A stretch of DNA of 64,000 nucleotides from Pseudocercospora fijiensis CIRAD86 (Eukaryota; Ascomycota; Dothideomycetes; Mycosphaerellales; Mycosphaerellaceae), in contig NW_006921536.1 in NCBI RefSeq assembly GCF_000340215.1, positions 2,195,582 through 2,259,581 on the forward strand, in the 5' to 3' direction. The notes under the pieces are model-generated. The model had not been told where the DNA came from. It worked only from the letters and a program-made list of their open reading frames with translations, and made no database searches. Both the position numbers and the translations under genes were made by a program. Shown piece by piece: positions 31,693-44,900 of this stretch (within the stretch, counting starts at the first letter, position 1; every line of letters starts with the position of its first letter).

Positions 31693-32108
31693 GGAATTGA
31701 ACCGTAAACGAAAGGATGAAATTCATACCTAAGGAGTACAGTTTCCGAACTAAACTATAATGCCTTGTGTATATATATATATACTTTTAATTGGTTAGTG
31801 CCCTTAGCTAATTGTCTATAGATTTGAGGTTATATAAGTACCTTTATACAACTACGTAGCCTAAGTAGGATTCGAAAATTCTATAAGTACTAAGGACTAA
31901 AAATGCCGGCTACGCTACCGGCTACACTGCTAAGTCTTACAAAGGGCTTGCTTGAAGCTACGTATACATTCGTACACTTCTTAAAAACCGATAAATTATA
32001 TAGTTCGAACTAGCTACTTATATAGTTGCTTAGCAAACTAACCTAAACTAAACTAGAGTTTCGGCTTAGCAAACTAAACTAAACCAACCCGAACTACTAC
32101 GGGGTCTA
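31693..32108 (+). repeat. right TSD of hAT-B (31693-31700) and 3' end of hAT-A
   Basis: GGAATTGA repeats the left TSD, then hAT-A resumes with ACCGTAAACG and ends in CGGGGTCTA at 32108. Confidence 0.9.
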
Positions 32109-33687
32109 AATAGTAGACGCCCGCGGTCTCCCGTAGTATCCGAATCCTTAGAGATAGTAGACGAATTTCGGAAATGTAAGAGGCTAAGGCATTTCCGCAA
32201 ATTCCTAGGCTCGTAGTAAAGCTACGTTCTTCTACAATTTAGCAGACCTAGGGTAGGAGACTAACTATTAAGAACTAGAATACGACGATACTACCTAGGC
32301 CGAGGGTAGAGAGTAGACCGAGGATTAGTATATAGCCGGCGAAGATATCGGCGGTATCGAGGTAGAAGAAGACTAAGCTCTTCCTCTTATAAATCTATAG
32401 TCAACTCTAGTACACTACGCCTAGCCGTAGGTTCGTAGACCTAAGGTAAATGCCTAGCCTTAACGCGATAAGACGCGACCCGAAGGTCGGTAGACGCGTT
32501 ACAATATATACGGAGAGGTTTCCCGCTCGGCTAACGAGTTTTTTAATAGCTACCTCGATTATACGTACCCTAAGGACGCTACTAGGAAGCGTACGAATGT
32601 TCTATACGAGCTAGCTCTAGGAAACTCCTCGAGCTAGAAGTAAAACTAGTTACTACTAGCTAGTATAAAACCGCAAGTCTACCGGAAATTCTAGAATCCC
32701 TAGCGGTAGTAGAACTTCCGAAGTCGCCGGGTCGCTTACTACTAGATAAGCAAACATCTTTATACCTAGTAATAACGATTATAGCTAGATAGTCTAGCTA
32801 AACATCGATATCTATACCTCTAGTACTATAGCCCGCAACCCCTAGTCTATTAACAGATGTCTAAGCTTAAATATCCTAGTCTATATCGGTATCGCGCCCC
32901 CCTATAGCGGATTATACGCCTACGCTAGCGGGCGTAGCTTTTCCTATAGAAGATTCTTCCGCTACGATCGCTCTATAGTAGACTACGCTTAGCTCTATCT
33001 ATATATTAGATTTGCTACTAGATATCCTAGCGGGCGTAGCGACTACTATCGGGAGGTCCCCGATTAATCTAGACGCGCTAAATGCTTAGAATGCTATAAT
33101 ATTAGTTACGGAGTAGCCCTAAGTCTACTATATCGCCTAAACGACTAAGGCTACGCCCTTAGCGGAAGAGGCGTAGTACTATACGATTTTATCGAGTACC
33201 TCGAAGATTTCTTCCTCTATTAATAATAGGAAGGCTCGCGTAAGGAAGCGCTCCTTCGGTACTATAGATAACCTTATACTATAGGTCTATTATATACGAG
33301 AACGCCCTTAGTAGGAATTGTAAATTATACCTTGCTTAGTAAAACTCCCTCCGGGAGACCTAGCTTATACCTTTAGATATTATAATATCGTCGAAGCGAA
33401 CTACGCCCTTTCTCTAGAAGGGGATTTTAAGCGCGTTTACCTCGATACTAGTACTAAAGCATCTATAATAGACCGGAGGTAGCTAACTATATAACTAGGG
33501 CAAGACGATATTTAGTATCTTAAGCAACCTCTAGAATTCCGTAGTTTAGCTAGAAGTATATAGTGCGAGTAATAGATTAATTTGTCGATATACTTTCCTA
33601 TCTTCGCTAGGTATTCTTAGTTACCCGCTCTAGCCTATATTAAATAGCTAGTAAGGGTAATGCTAAACTTACTCTATAATATACTCC
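32109..33687 (+). pseudogene. R3 gag C-terminal part and protease
   Basis: One frame with RIP stops reads an acidic region (TQAEGREQTEDQ) followed by a Pro/Arg-rich region, then retroviral-type protease VYLDTSTKASIIDRR (about 33440-33485). The usual active site is DTG; GGT to AGT after T gives DTS here, a RIP-type change. The frame continues through the solo LTR site: removing the LTR and one ACTCC joins MLNLLYNILL to GIDIITLVG without a break. Confidence 0.75.
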
Positions 33688-33883
33688 TATAAGAAGGGTA
33701 TGTTAGTAGGTAGATAGGGTAGTAGTAGGTACGAGTAGTATTCGATAAGGAGCTAGGAGGAGAGAGAGGAAGGCAGGCAAGTTAGCCTATTACTAAGCGC
33801 TAAGCCCTGCCTAAGGCACTAAGACCCTAGCTTTACTTAGCCTAGTTATATACTAATTACGTGTAACCTCTTTAGCCCTAACA
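33688..33883 (+). repeat. solo LTR (196 bp) inside R3
   Basis: Starts TATAAGAAGG (TGTAAGAAGG in the sister copy) and ends GCCCTAACA. ACTCC flanks it on both sides (33683-33687, 33884-33888). No internal region follows, so it is a solo LTR left by LTR-LTR recombination. Confidence 0.92.
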
Positions 33884-36800
33884 ACTCCTCGGGATAGATA
33901 TTATAACGCTCGTAGGATTTATTATCTATATAGGCGCTAGATATATCGAGATAATAGGAAACGACGGCGCGCTTATACCGATCGCCTATTCGCTAAAATC
34001 TAATTGTTTCCTACGCGCTAATATTAAGTCTATAGATAGACTAAGAGTGCTACTATATATAGCCGTTATAGCTAAGGTATAAATCGATAAAGCCGACGCC
34101 CTAAAGGACGCAAATAGGGACTTCCTCTTCGCGCTAAATCTACTAGGCCTCCCCGATACGGCGGTAGTATACGCCTATATAGCCGGACTAGAGATACTAG
34201 CGGTATAGGTCCGTAACCTTAGCTACGATAACGACTTAATTATTTAGCGATATCGAAGTATAGGCGAATTATAGGAACTATAGCTAGATAACTTCTACTA
34301 GATCGACGAGTTCGATACCGACCCTAGGTCGATAGAGCGTAAGATTAGCGGCACGCCTCTTAGACGAGATCTACGACTAATAAATAAGCTCTACTATATA
34401 TCCGAATCGATAGACCTACGGTCCCTAGTAGTTTTTTAAAGCGACGCTATAGGCTAGCTTTAGTTAATTCCGCCTCTAGCTAAAGACTCCGCAAATCGCG
34501 ATTAGGCTAGAGTAGGTCTATAATTCCGGCAGATCCGTAAATCTTAACCTACTATTTACGGACTTAGCGAAAACGACGAGATAGACTTAATAGACCTAGA
34601 CTACCCTTCCGATACTACGAAGATCTTAGTAGATATAGGGATAGCTACTGTTACAACCTCGGCTAGAGTAACGATCTATATAGCGAATCTAGATACCGCG
34701 GTAGCCTTAGACATTAGGTCTATTATAGAAAAATACCCCTAACTATAAATAGATCGGGGTACGACGATCGATCTTCCTAAAGATAGATAGCTAGAGCTCC
34801 TACTTAAATCGGGCTAGGAAAACGAGAAGTTTAGTAGCAAAGTCTACCGTATATCCGATAAGGATAATACAGAGGTAAATAAGCAGTTTAATAAGCTTTA
34901 TGCTTAAGGCAAAATAGCCTATAGTAAAAAGCTATCGCCTCTAGTATAGCTAGTCTTTATAGTCTAGAGAACTCTTTTCCGCGACGATAGTACTACGTAT
35001 AGAAAGCCGCGCGTAGTAATCGATATCCGAGGCCTTAATAGTATATCCTAGAAGGACACCTACCCGCTACTACTCTAGGACGATATTATCGCGAAATTAC
35101 GCGGCTATAAGTATATTTCTATTATAGATATAAGATCTATATTCTACTAGTTCGTAGTCGCGGAAAAGGATCGCTAGAAATTTACCGTTAATACTACGCG
35201 GGGATAGGAATATCTAAAAGTCGCTACTATAGGTTACTATAATAGCGTATAGTACGTATAAAGACTACTCGACCGTATCCTACGGGAATTCGGCGATATA
35301 GCGAATAGGTATATTAACGATATAGTTCTCGGCTCGGTAGACCTAGAGTCCTACCGAGATTTGCTTAATCGCGCATTTAAAAAAATAGATAAGATACGGT
35401 TTAGTCTAGAACTAGGAAAGGCGTTCTTAGGATTCCCCTCTATAAAAATCCTAGGTAGAGAAGTAGATAGAAAAGGCTTCGTAACGTAGGCGGATCGACT
35501 CGTAGTACTACGAGAATTAGAAAAACCTACTAACGCCGAACAACTTAAGTAATATCTCGGACTAGTAGGCTACCTTAGGTCTACGGTACTATACTACGGA
35601 AGAATTACCCTACCGCTATAATAGGCGAAAGTCGCGGCTATAAAGGATTATTAGGCTACCTAAACGAAAGGAGGCAAGCGACGCGCTTAAATACGGCGCG
35701 CGCGCCTCTAATAGACTAACGAAATAAACACCGCTTAGGAAATTATATAGTCGATATAGTCGGAAGAGTACCGAGGGTTTCTTTAGCATTTTAACCCTAA
35801 GTCTACCCTCTATATCGACGTTAATATATCTAAGGAATTCGGAATCGGGGTAATATACTACTAAGTCTACGGAGACTTAGATATAGAATACGAGGAGCCC
35901 GAACTAGTAACTCGTAGAGACGATACAGTTTCGGATTTCGTTAATAGTACTACCTAGTTGCGGAGATCTAAGCAATTCCCGCGTAATAGACTTAAGGTAT
36001 TAGGGTTTGCTAGCTATATACTTACCGGGGCCGAAGCCCGCTACTAGCCTATAGAACTCGAATTGTTCGGGATAGTATAGGCAATTAAGAGGGCCTCTTA
36101 TATAGTAGATTCTACGCTAAAGACTATCGTAGTTACCGACTATAGTATAGTTACTACGATAGCGAAAAAGATATAGATCGTAACGACGGTATCTACGGCT
36201 AGCCTTAACCGCCGAATTATCTAAGCCGCGGTATATATTTCCTAGTTTACAAACCTCGACATTATTTATAGGCCGGGTAGGAATTATATCGCTCCCGATA
36301 TACTCTCCTAATTATAAGGCGCGAGCTCTCCTAATCGATATAACCTTAATATAAGCGGCCTCGACGAGATTCTCGCGATATTAGTAAGGGTACCGATATT
36401 AGAAATGCTACGAAACCCTACGTCTATCGACGATATCGGGAGTAGCGTAGAAAAGGTATATATTATAGAAAGATCTAGACGAGATATAAACGATGCCTAG
36501 AATCGGCCTATACTAAAGACCGGTACTATACCCCCTTACCTAGATCCTAGGTCGCGATCCTTAGCCCTTCCTAACTTCTATCTAAGCGTTCCTATTCTTC
36601 CTACTATAGCGTTAGTTAATATAGTATCCCTATCTAGGATCGACTATACTAAGTATTTTCTTTCGCGACTCGATAGATATAAATACTAGGCCTACGATAA
36701 GATCCCCGTATTTTTCTATAGTCTCCGGGGGCAGCCTAGCTATTATATTAAAACGGTTATATCGCTATCCGACGACTTTAAGACCTAGCTAAGATAGGCT

Positions 36801-38420
36801 TATTAGGAAGACCGCCCGTAGAGACGTTTACTCTCCGTCCTCTAGTCTATTAAGATAGCGTATATATAGGAATAGTAGCCTTAGCCGGATCGAATATTAA
36901 ACCGCTAGACGAGGAGGAGGCAAAAGCGCGAGCGAGATAGAGAGCTTAAGCGAAGGTCCGCGTACCTCGAAGCCGCCTAGCGGAAAGATAATAGCTAAAT
37001 ACTATAGGTCTATCCTAAGGCAACGCCCGGCTACCTCCTAAAACCGCCTTCTCTCCGCTCTTCGGAGGATACAGCCGCTTATAGTATATAGAACGCGCTT
37101 AAAAAACTAGACGACGTTCCTATAGACTTAAAGTCCTTATATAGTATTAGATTCTTTCGGGAAGACGGCCTTATCTACTACGTCGACCTAGTTTTACTTT
37201 ATTCTCGATTATATATTCCTTTTGCCCTTACTTATAAGATCTTTAAGATAGTATATAACCTAAGGTATTATATAGGGTTCTAGCGTACGCTCGATCGGGT
37301 TAACGCTAGCTTCTACGTTAGGAACTGTCGTCGATATTTAGAAAGGTATATCGATTAGTGTAATATATATAAGGCGAACTAATCGACTCGGTATAAGCCC
37401 TACGGCTAGCTTAACCTAATAGACTCGAAGTACCGACTTTCTATAGACGTCTAAATAGTAGATTAGATTGTAGGACTCCTACCTACTAACGAAGGTTTTA
37501 ATACGCTTCTTATAGTAACCTATAAGAAGTCTAAACGGGTTTTACTCCTTCTAGGCAAACACTAGCAGACTACAGAAACGTAGGCAGCCTAGTACCTTAC
37601 GGCTATCTAAGAGCGATCTTAGCGAGTCGCTAAAGTCTTTATCTGCGATCGAGATCCTAAATAGTTATCGAAATTCTTTACTATAATAATAAAGCTACTA
37701 GGTACTTCGATCCTCGCCTCTATAGCTTACTATCTACAGATAGATAGCTAGTCTAAGCGTATAAATTAGACCGTTAAGATCGCGATATAGTATTTTGTTA
37801 CGGCAAATCTAGATATATAGTAGATAGACGTCCTTCCCTCCCTAATATCCTATCTCGGAAGTGTTAAGAATGCGAGTACCGGCGTCTCGCCCGATAAGAT
37901 ACTTTTCGGATTCGATTTAAATACCAACGCCTTTATCGGGCTTCGGGAACTGTAGCTAAAAGACTACGTAACGCTACGATAGCAATTTCGGGACGTAGCC
38001 GAGGAATCTATAGCCTTCGTAGCGGTAGATATAAAGCACCGCTACGATGCTAAGTATTAGTATATATTCTTCGAGCCGGGAGACTATACTATACTTAGGC
38101 TATATTACGGATATCGCGTATATAGTTAGAGCTATCGCAAATATAGTAATTAGGCTATAGGCCCTTTTAAAATTAAGAGAAGGATAGGCAAACTAGCCTA
38201 TAAACTAGAGCTGCCTAAATTAGCTAAGTTCTACCCGGTAATATCGATCGCGTAGCTTAAGCTAGCCCCGAACCTAGTAAAGGACCCGTTTGTAAGGCTA
38301 TACGACCGCATTCCCGTACCGATAGACCTATAGTCTAAGCAACTAGCAATAACTCCTAAACGCGTTTTAGGGAAGCGTAGTTCTAAAGAGAAAACAGAAT
38401 ATCTAGTTAAGTAGAAGGAC
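33884..38420 (+). pseudogene. pol: R3 pol: RT, RNase H, integrase
   Basis: RT about 34970-35520: KPRVVIDIRGLNS, then YINDIVLGS (active site YIDD changed to YIND) and FLGFPSIKILGREV. RNase H about 35770-36290: LYIDVNISKEFGIGVIYY through DIIYRPGRNYIAPD. Integrase about 37150-37900: CNIYKAN (second zinc-finger Cys now Tyr), SIDVQIVD, CDRDPKQLSKFF, and DSQSKRINQTV, where the catalytic Glu is Lys. GPFKIKRRIGKLAYKLELP (about 38160-38220) follows the core. It would copy and integrate the element; RIP stops and lost catalytic residues make it dead. Confidence 0.9.
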
Positions 38421-40459
38421 GAGCAGCTAATAATAAATAAATAGATCTAGGTAGACGACCTTCTAGAGAGTAACGCTTATCTAGTCGACTAGTTCGAGGA
38501 CTCCTAAATTACGGATAGACAGGTTAACTAGATAAAGCTATCCCTAATATTACGAAAGCCTACGTAGGTCGCGCCGATAGTAAAGCGACTCTAGTCGAAC
38601 GATACTAAAGAGGAATAGCTACGGCGAAATACATAGCCTATAAGATAGCAGCCGCTAAGAGGAGGTATAAGGCCGAACTACGCGGAAGATAGCGACCCTA
38701 AGTCTATTAAGAGAGTTACCTAACCCGACGCTAGGGAAGCGTAGATAGGTTAGTCGGCGGCTAATACAGACCCGAACCCGCTAACTTCGCTAGTAAGCAA
38801 AAATACTACGTTAAGCGAATCGACTAGCTCCGACGTATATCGCTCCCGCGATAGCGGCAACTACGACGCCCGGAAATAGGCTAAGACCTTAGGTCTACTA
38901 ACTGTATCTAACGCTAGATCGCGTAAACTAAAGGCTAAGGCGCTTATCCTAACGGCAAGACGCCTTACTAGGGAGGAAATCTAGCGGCAGCGAGATACTC
39001 CTACCCTACTAAATATATAGGTAGGGGCGTATCGTAGGATCCTCTATAACGATATCTTACCGTCCTTTTTTACTATACTACGTTTCCCTCTAATTACTGC
39101 GAATCGGTACCTCGACCTATAGCTATAGGTTTTTCCCCCGTTAGGAGAAATCTAAGAAGTTTCTAGGAGAATTACTTAAACAAATCTTGTACGTATTATA
39201 GACCTAGATATCGGGCCTAAGACGCTACTCTGTCCTTCTCCCGTACCCTTACTTTTAGCTATTCTAGCGCCTTCTATCTACTAGATATACGCAGCTAGAA
39301 TAAGGTTTACGTACCCGCGTAACCGTTACTAACGCGGTACGTAGAAGCTCGGACTATATCGCCGAAGTAACATTTTAACTATCGCTCGGATTAACGATAA
39401 TAATAATATATATAGCTATAAGGCGTAATAATATATATAGCTACGAGGCGCGTAACTATAGCTATCTATATTATAGCAACGTTAAACAAGCATTACTAGA
39501 AGTATTACTACTATAGCCGGCGGGTCGAAGCTTTAGTTAAAGCGCAGCGCGACGATGTTCGGCTAGGAAGACATAACTCTACTAGAATATACGCCTCTAC
39601 TAGGCGGCACCCCCGAAACGCCTCCGTCCGGCTAGGTAACGATATCGCTATAGCGCGGCGAAGATTCCGAAGGAATAGAAAAGAGCAATAGAGTTAAGAA
39701 TAGAGAGAATCCTAAGGCTATAGAAATAGATAGAGAAGATAGCAATAAAGACTATAAGGAAAACGGAGGACGGGAGCCTATTCCTAAGAATAAAGAGAAT
39801 AAGAATAAAGAGAATGAAAATAAAGAAAATAAAAATAAAAAAACTAATAACGAAGAAGGGGAGCCTATTCCTAGAGCGGAGAATAAAGACGCTACGGAAA
39901 ATAGGGGAAATCCCGAGGATAATTAGTCCGCTACTCTAAATAATAGAGGAGCAGTAGGAAAGTAGGCTATGCCTACCGATAGGGAAGAGTAAGGATAGGA
40001 TAACGACGAGGTTAAGGAAGATGTTTCCGATAATAACGGAAAAGAAGAGCAAGGTTAGAAGGCTACTAAGAGATAGGCGCCTAAGACAAAGCGCCTTATT
40101 ATCGCACTACTAAAGCCGGGCGAAATCCTACGTATACCGTACCTAGACAAGGTGCTAAGGTTCTCTAATATACTCTTATATATCGATAGAGCTAGCTATA
40201 AGGCGAACGCCGTCTTAGACGTACTAGGCATACTAGTACATTCTATTAACAGTATAATACGGCGCGAATACAAACTCCTATATAAAATTGCAACGAATAG
40301 TAGGCTAGAGAAGGCTCTAGTACTATAGTTACCTATAGCTCCTATCTACGCCGAGCGATATACGGCTTTCGGCATCCCTTAGATCGAGTATACGGCTATA
40401 CCTTAGGTCTATAAAACGATTGGCGCCTTAGGAAATCGCCTATACTATACCTTAGAGAC
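38421..40459 (+). pseudogene. R3 C-terminal extension after integrase
   Basis: The pol frame continues about 2 kb. It includes an Asn/Lys/Glu low-complexity tract (KENKNKENENKENKNKK, about 39790-39850) and a Pro/Ser/Arg-rich part, then runs to the LTR at 40460. No domain recognised. The element's true 3' end is missing. Confidence 0.6.
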
Positions 40460-40655
40460 TGTAAGAAGGGTATATTAGCAGGTAGATAGGGTAGTAGTAG
40501 GTACGAGTAGTATTCGATAAGGATCTAGGAGGAGAGGGAGGAAGGTAGGAGAGTTAGCCTAACGCTAAGCGCTAAGCCCTACCTAAGGCACTAAGACCTA
40601 GGCTTTACCTAGCCTAGTTACATACTAATTACGTATAGCCTCCTTAGCCCTAATA
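40460..40655 (+). repeat. second LTR of the 33688-33883 family (196 bp)
   Basis: Same length and termini (TGTAAGAAGG...CCCTAATA). Flanks differ (GAGAC before, TACGC after), so there is no TSD. It could be one LTR of a rearranged element or the product of recombination between copies. Confidence 0.85.
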
Positions 40656-41930
40656 TACGCTTCCCTTCTAAAGGCCGCGCCCTCGTAGCCTGTCTATATT
40701 CTACGACCTCTATTGCCGCTAACTTAGCAAGTCTAATAAGCTACTTAGCCCGCGCTAAATTAAACACTTAACTACCTAATTATATAACTATATCAAACCT
40801 TACTTCTAAACAATACAATATACAACTCTAACTGCGCTATCTCTATATATAATAAACTATAAAGTGATATATATCTATAAGAATTAGAGGCCTTCGACTA
40901 ATTACAATACGAGCGCGTCTTCCCTGCTATAATAGGTAGACGTACGAGGTATTGCAGCACTGCCTCCGTTCTAAGTAATGTCGTATCGAGTTCTTTACGT
41001 CTACTCTTAAAAGACCTAGCAATGTCCGCTTCCGAGGGTTGTCCGCTTCCGAGGGTTTGTTCTTATTATTACGAGGACTATTATTGTTCGTAGTTTCGCT
41101 AGCCCTAATTAGTTAGGTTTAGCAGCCTTCAAGTATTAACTAATTATATCTTTTTAAAAAACTTAGTTCTTCTAGTTTCTATAGGTAAAGGCTATTGTAA
41201 GTGTAGTAGTAGAGGTTCGCCTCGCTTAAAGGATTAGATAGATCGAGGAGTAACCTATTATCTGCAAGATCGACCCTAGCTAGCTTAGCTCTATAGTTTT
41301 GCCCTTAGTTAGTTAGTCTATTAAGCTACTTAATCCCTTTAAGCCTTAATATTTTAACCTAGCCTTAAAGTTTTGATTAAAGTTTTGATTAAAGGTGCCT
41401 TAGGCTCGTAGTGTAGGTAAGGTTGTATCTATAGGCGCAGCGATAATAGCAAGTAATGTTAATAATAGCGGCGCTAGTCGTCTTAGCGCTAACTTTACCT
41501 TCTTCTAATTTCCTTCTTCGACTAATAATAACTTAGTAACACCGTTACTAATATAGCGGTATCCTTCCTTTCTTAAACAGCAATACACTCCGCAATACCG
41601 TTACTAATATAGGTGCGCCGGCCGCCGGCACACTACTAGCTCGTAGCGCGACAATATTACCTTTATTACCGTTATTCGTACGCGCGCGCGCGCATCGCCC
41701 TTATCGATCGCTTAGGCCTTAGGGCCTCGATAGAATAAAGGAATAAGAGGGGGCGCTAAGAGAAGGGTCTTGTAGGGTACGCTAGTAAAGAGGTAGATTC
41801 TATAGTAGTGTAGTCTTATTGTCCTTTATTGCTAACAATTGCTTGCCTCTAATTAGTTAGCTAATAGCACCCTAGGGGTAGTATTAATCCTAGGCTCCGA
41901 TAGTAATATTATAGCCTCTTAGTCTTCTTC
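40656..41930 (+). other. unassigned stretch, milder RIP
   Basis: No supported coding frame. CA and TG dinucleotides look commoner here than in the neighbours. Small features: direct repeat TGTCCGCTTCCGAGGGT (about 41021-41056), AAAGTTTTGATT twice (about 41375-41395), a CG run GTACGCGCGCGCGCGC (about 41677-41692) and a weak form of the CCCGGGG palindrome near 41865. It may contain R4's 3' LTR or host DNA. Confidence 0.4.
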
Positions 41931-44900
41931 TTGTCCTTTATACTAGTCTAATACTCGTCTAACAACTCAGTTATATCCTTAAAAGAGTCTTTAGCCTCCT
42001 ACGAGTCCTGTTTAGGTAAATAGCCTTACTATCTTAGGAGGTACTCCTTCTTGCCTTATCTAGTCCGATGCTTTAGTATACGCTCTATAGACTATAGTTC
42101 TTTACTATTAGCTAAGACTTCTTCTAACTTAGTAGGCGCTTTATCGCCTTTACGCTAGTAGTATAGTTTAAGGAGGGATACGTAGAAGGTGTTATAGATA
42201 GTATAATAAGGTAGAAGCTACAACTAATAGGCCTATACGGAGGAGCCCTTAACTTCTTAAATGCGGAATAGGCTAATGTATCTTAGTGCGAGCTTAGGCC
42301 TTGTTTTGCTATTAGGTAATAGGTGTTTACGGATACGGAGGTTCTTCGTGCTTAGTATAACTATATCGCCTTGCTTAAAGGTTATTAGCGTATAGTGTTT
42401 GTTGTAGTAGGCCTTCTAGTAGGCCTAGGCCTTTGCTAGTTTGTTAGCTATCTTAGCGTGAATTTCTCGCATCTTTTAAACCCTCTTAATAGCTGCTAGT
42501 ATCTCTAGTACTTAACGCGCTTCCCTTTCCTTACGCTCGGCCTCGAGCGATAGTAGGTCTTATAGTACAGCAGCATTCTAGCCTATTATAGCTATATATA
42601 GTGAAACCTTAGTAGATAAGTGCACGCTATTATTATATACGAATTCCGTAGGCTATAGGAGATTAACCTAATCCTCGGGGTTTTTATTAATATAGCTGCG
42701 TAGGTACTGCTATAGGGTAGCATTCTGCCTCTCTATTTAACCGTTAGTTTGTAGATAGAAGGCTATCGATAGCCGATGCTTTAGTCTTAGCTATAAGCAA
42801 ATCTCGCTCTAATAGTAAGATATTAGTGTTAATCTACGATCGGACACGATCCCCTTAGGGGTTCCCTAATAGGTATAGAAGATATTAGTCTATAGCGCCT
42901 CTGCTGTATTAATAGCAGTCCAATCCTTGCGCGCCGGGATGTATCGAGCGCCTTTAGTAAATCGATCTACTACAATAAGGATAGCATTATATATATCCTT
43001 GCTACCTCTGCGCTTAGTAGGAGGAAGGCCTATAATAAAGTCTATTATAAGCTTAGCAAATAGCTTCCTAGGAATAGGAAGTAAAGACAACTCTCTAAAT
43101 AGTAAGTGCTTTAGTGCTTTAACTCGCTAGTATACTGCATAGGTCTATATATACTCCTTTATATACCGCTTACTATTTGGCTAGTAGTATATATACGATA
43201 GTAACTCGTACGACCTCTCTATACTATAGTAACTAGCGAGCTTGCTATTATAGTACCTTTTTAAAAGCTCTTGTCTAATCGATTGTTTAGCGGGGATATA
43301 ATATCTGCCCTTAAACTTTAAGTAACCTTTGTCGTCGATCGACTAATTATTATTACTCTTACTAGATCGAGTCGCCCGCCTACTTACAAGCTTATTAATA
43401 CGCTCGATAGCAAAGGCGTCCCTCTGCTAAGCACGCAATAGCTTATCTATAAACGATTAACTATCCCTATTTGCAAGGTTATTTAATAGTACCCGTACTA
43501 TTAAACGAGGTACGTATTATATATATCTAATAGCACTAGTAGCCGGAACTACTACAACCTCTTCTATAGTGCTGTCGCTATAGATAGCAATATCTTCAAT
43601 CGAGTTATTATAGCTCGAGCGATCTACGTCCTTCTTAACGTGCACTAGAAGAACGACAACTCCGCTATAGTATTTGTTACCGCCGCGGGGTCCGGAAGTC
43701 CGCTTATCCTACGCTTACTTATTAATAACACGGGCTATAGCAATCCTATACTACAGGGTTAGAAACAAAGAATTGATGTATTAGGTCTCGCTATCGTAAT
43801 TAGGTCGCCTCGATAGGCTATTAGTAGGGTTGCTTACGCCTAGCCGATATAATATATTAAAATCAAACCCGGCGAGGTAGACGGCCTATCTAGCCTATCG
43901 ACCTATAACCCTAGTAACCTTAGTAATGCTACGGAGGTTGTTATAGTCTGTATAGACCTAAATAGTATGCTATACACTATCGAGATAGTGCCTCTAATAC
44001 TTAAAGGCCTCGATAATAGCTAGGAGCTCTTGCTCGTAGGTCTCGTAGCGACGCTCTATATCGATTATCTTCCGTAAAAAGAAGGCAATTAGGTGCTAGT
44101 AATTGTTCTTATCTAATTGCTATAACATAATAGCCGATATAGCGAACTGTAAAGCGTTAGTCTTAATACGGATCTGCTTGCTTAGTATAAAATAGTGCAA
44201 TAAGGGGACTTTAGTAAATCGCTTCTTTAGACCGTTAAAAGTAGCTTATATCTTATTAGTCTATTTGAATTCCCTAGACAGGTTAGCCTTAGTTTTAGTA
44301 AGCTTAGTTAGGGGCATTACATGCCGTAAATAGCCCTTAATAAAGCGGCGGTAGAAATTAGCGAAGCCGAGGAACGATTAAAGCTCCCTAATAGACGTAG
44401 GAACAGGCTATTTAGTAATTGTTTTAATCCGATTAGGATTAGCCTTAACACCCTCGGTTAATACGAGGAAGCTAAGGAAGGACACCTCTTTAGTAGCAAA
44501 GGTGCACTTAGAAGGTTTGCAATATAGTCTATAGGCTCGTAGGCGGTCGAGGACCTTGCGTACTACGGCCTAGTGTTCTGTAATATTAGGTAAATGTATA
44601 TAAACTAGGATATTATCTAGGTAAACTATATAGAGATAGTCTAATAGGCCTAACAGGGCCCGATTAATATAGGACTAGAATATAGCAGAGGCATTAGCTA
44701 GCCTAAATAGCATAACTAAGTACTTAAAATAGCTATAGCGAGTGCGGAAGGCCGTCTTCTATTCGTCGCCCTTACGAATGCAGATACGATAGTACGCATC
44801 CTTAATGTCTAGTATAGTATAGAAGTAGGCCCTAGAAAGGCGATCGAGGGTCTTATTAATAAGCGGAAGTAGACAGCGGTCTTTAATAGTAACAGCATTA

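Larger units (their letters stand above)
4228..32108 (+). mobile_element. hAT-A: hAT transposon with histone cargo, interrupted three times
   Basis: The surviving pieces are 4228-4512, 17694-22102 and 31701-32108. They are colinear with hAT-B from 26957 to its right end. R1 interrupts it at 4228, R2 after 4512 and hAT-B after 22102. The 5' part lies left of the window. The right inverted terminal repeat ends CGGGGTCTA at 32108. The likely right 8-bp TSD is AATAGTAG (32109-32116), with its partner outside the window. It carries the same transposase C-terminus, two H3-like genes and minus-strand ORF as hAT-B. Confidence 0.87.
32109..40459 (+). mobile_element. R3: Ty3 retrotransposon (5' part lost outside window)
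   Basis: Plus-strand gag-like region, protease, RT, RNase H and integrase in Ty3 order, then a C-terminal extension. Its left edge is the hAT-A insertion point, so its 5' LTR and N-terminal gag lie left of the nested block. A solo LTR of another family interrupts it at 33688-33883. Its right end runs into an LTR at 40460 with no polypurine tract visible, so it appears cut there too. Catalytic residues in protease, RT and integrase are altered by RIP-type changes. Confidence 0.87.

Noticed and set aside
42927..43130. Plus-strand ORF
   Set aside because: Antisense shadow of R4 integrase.
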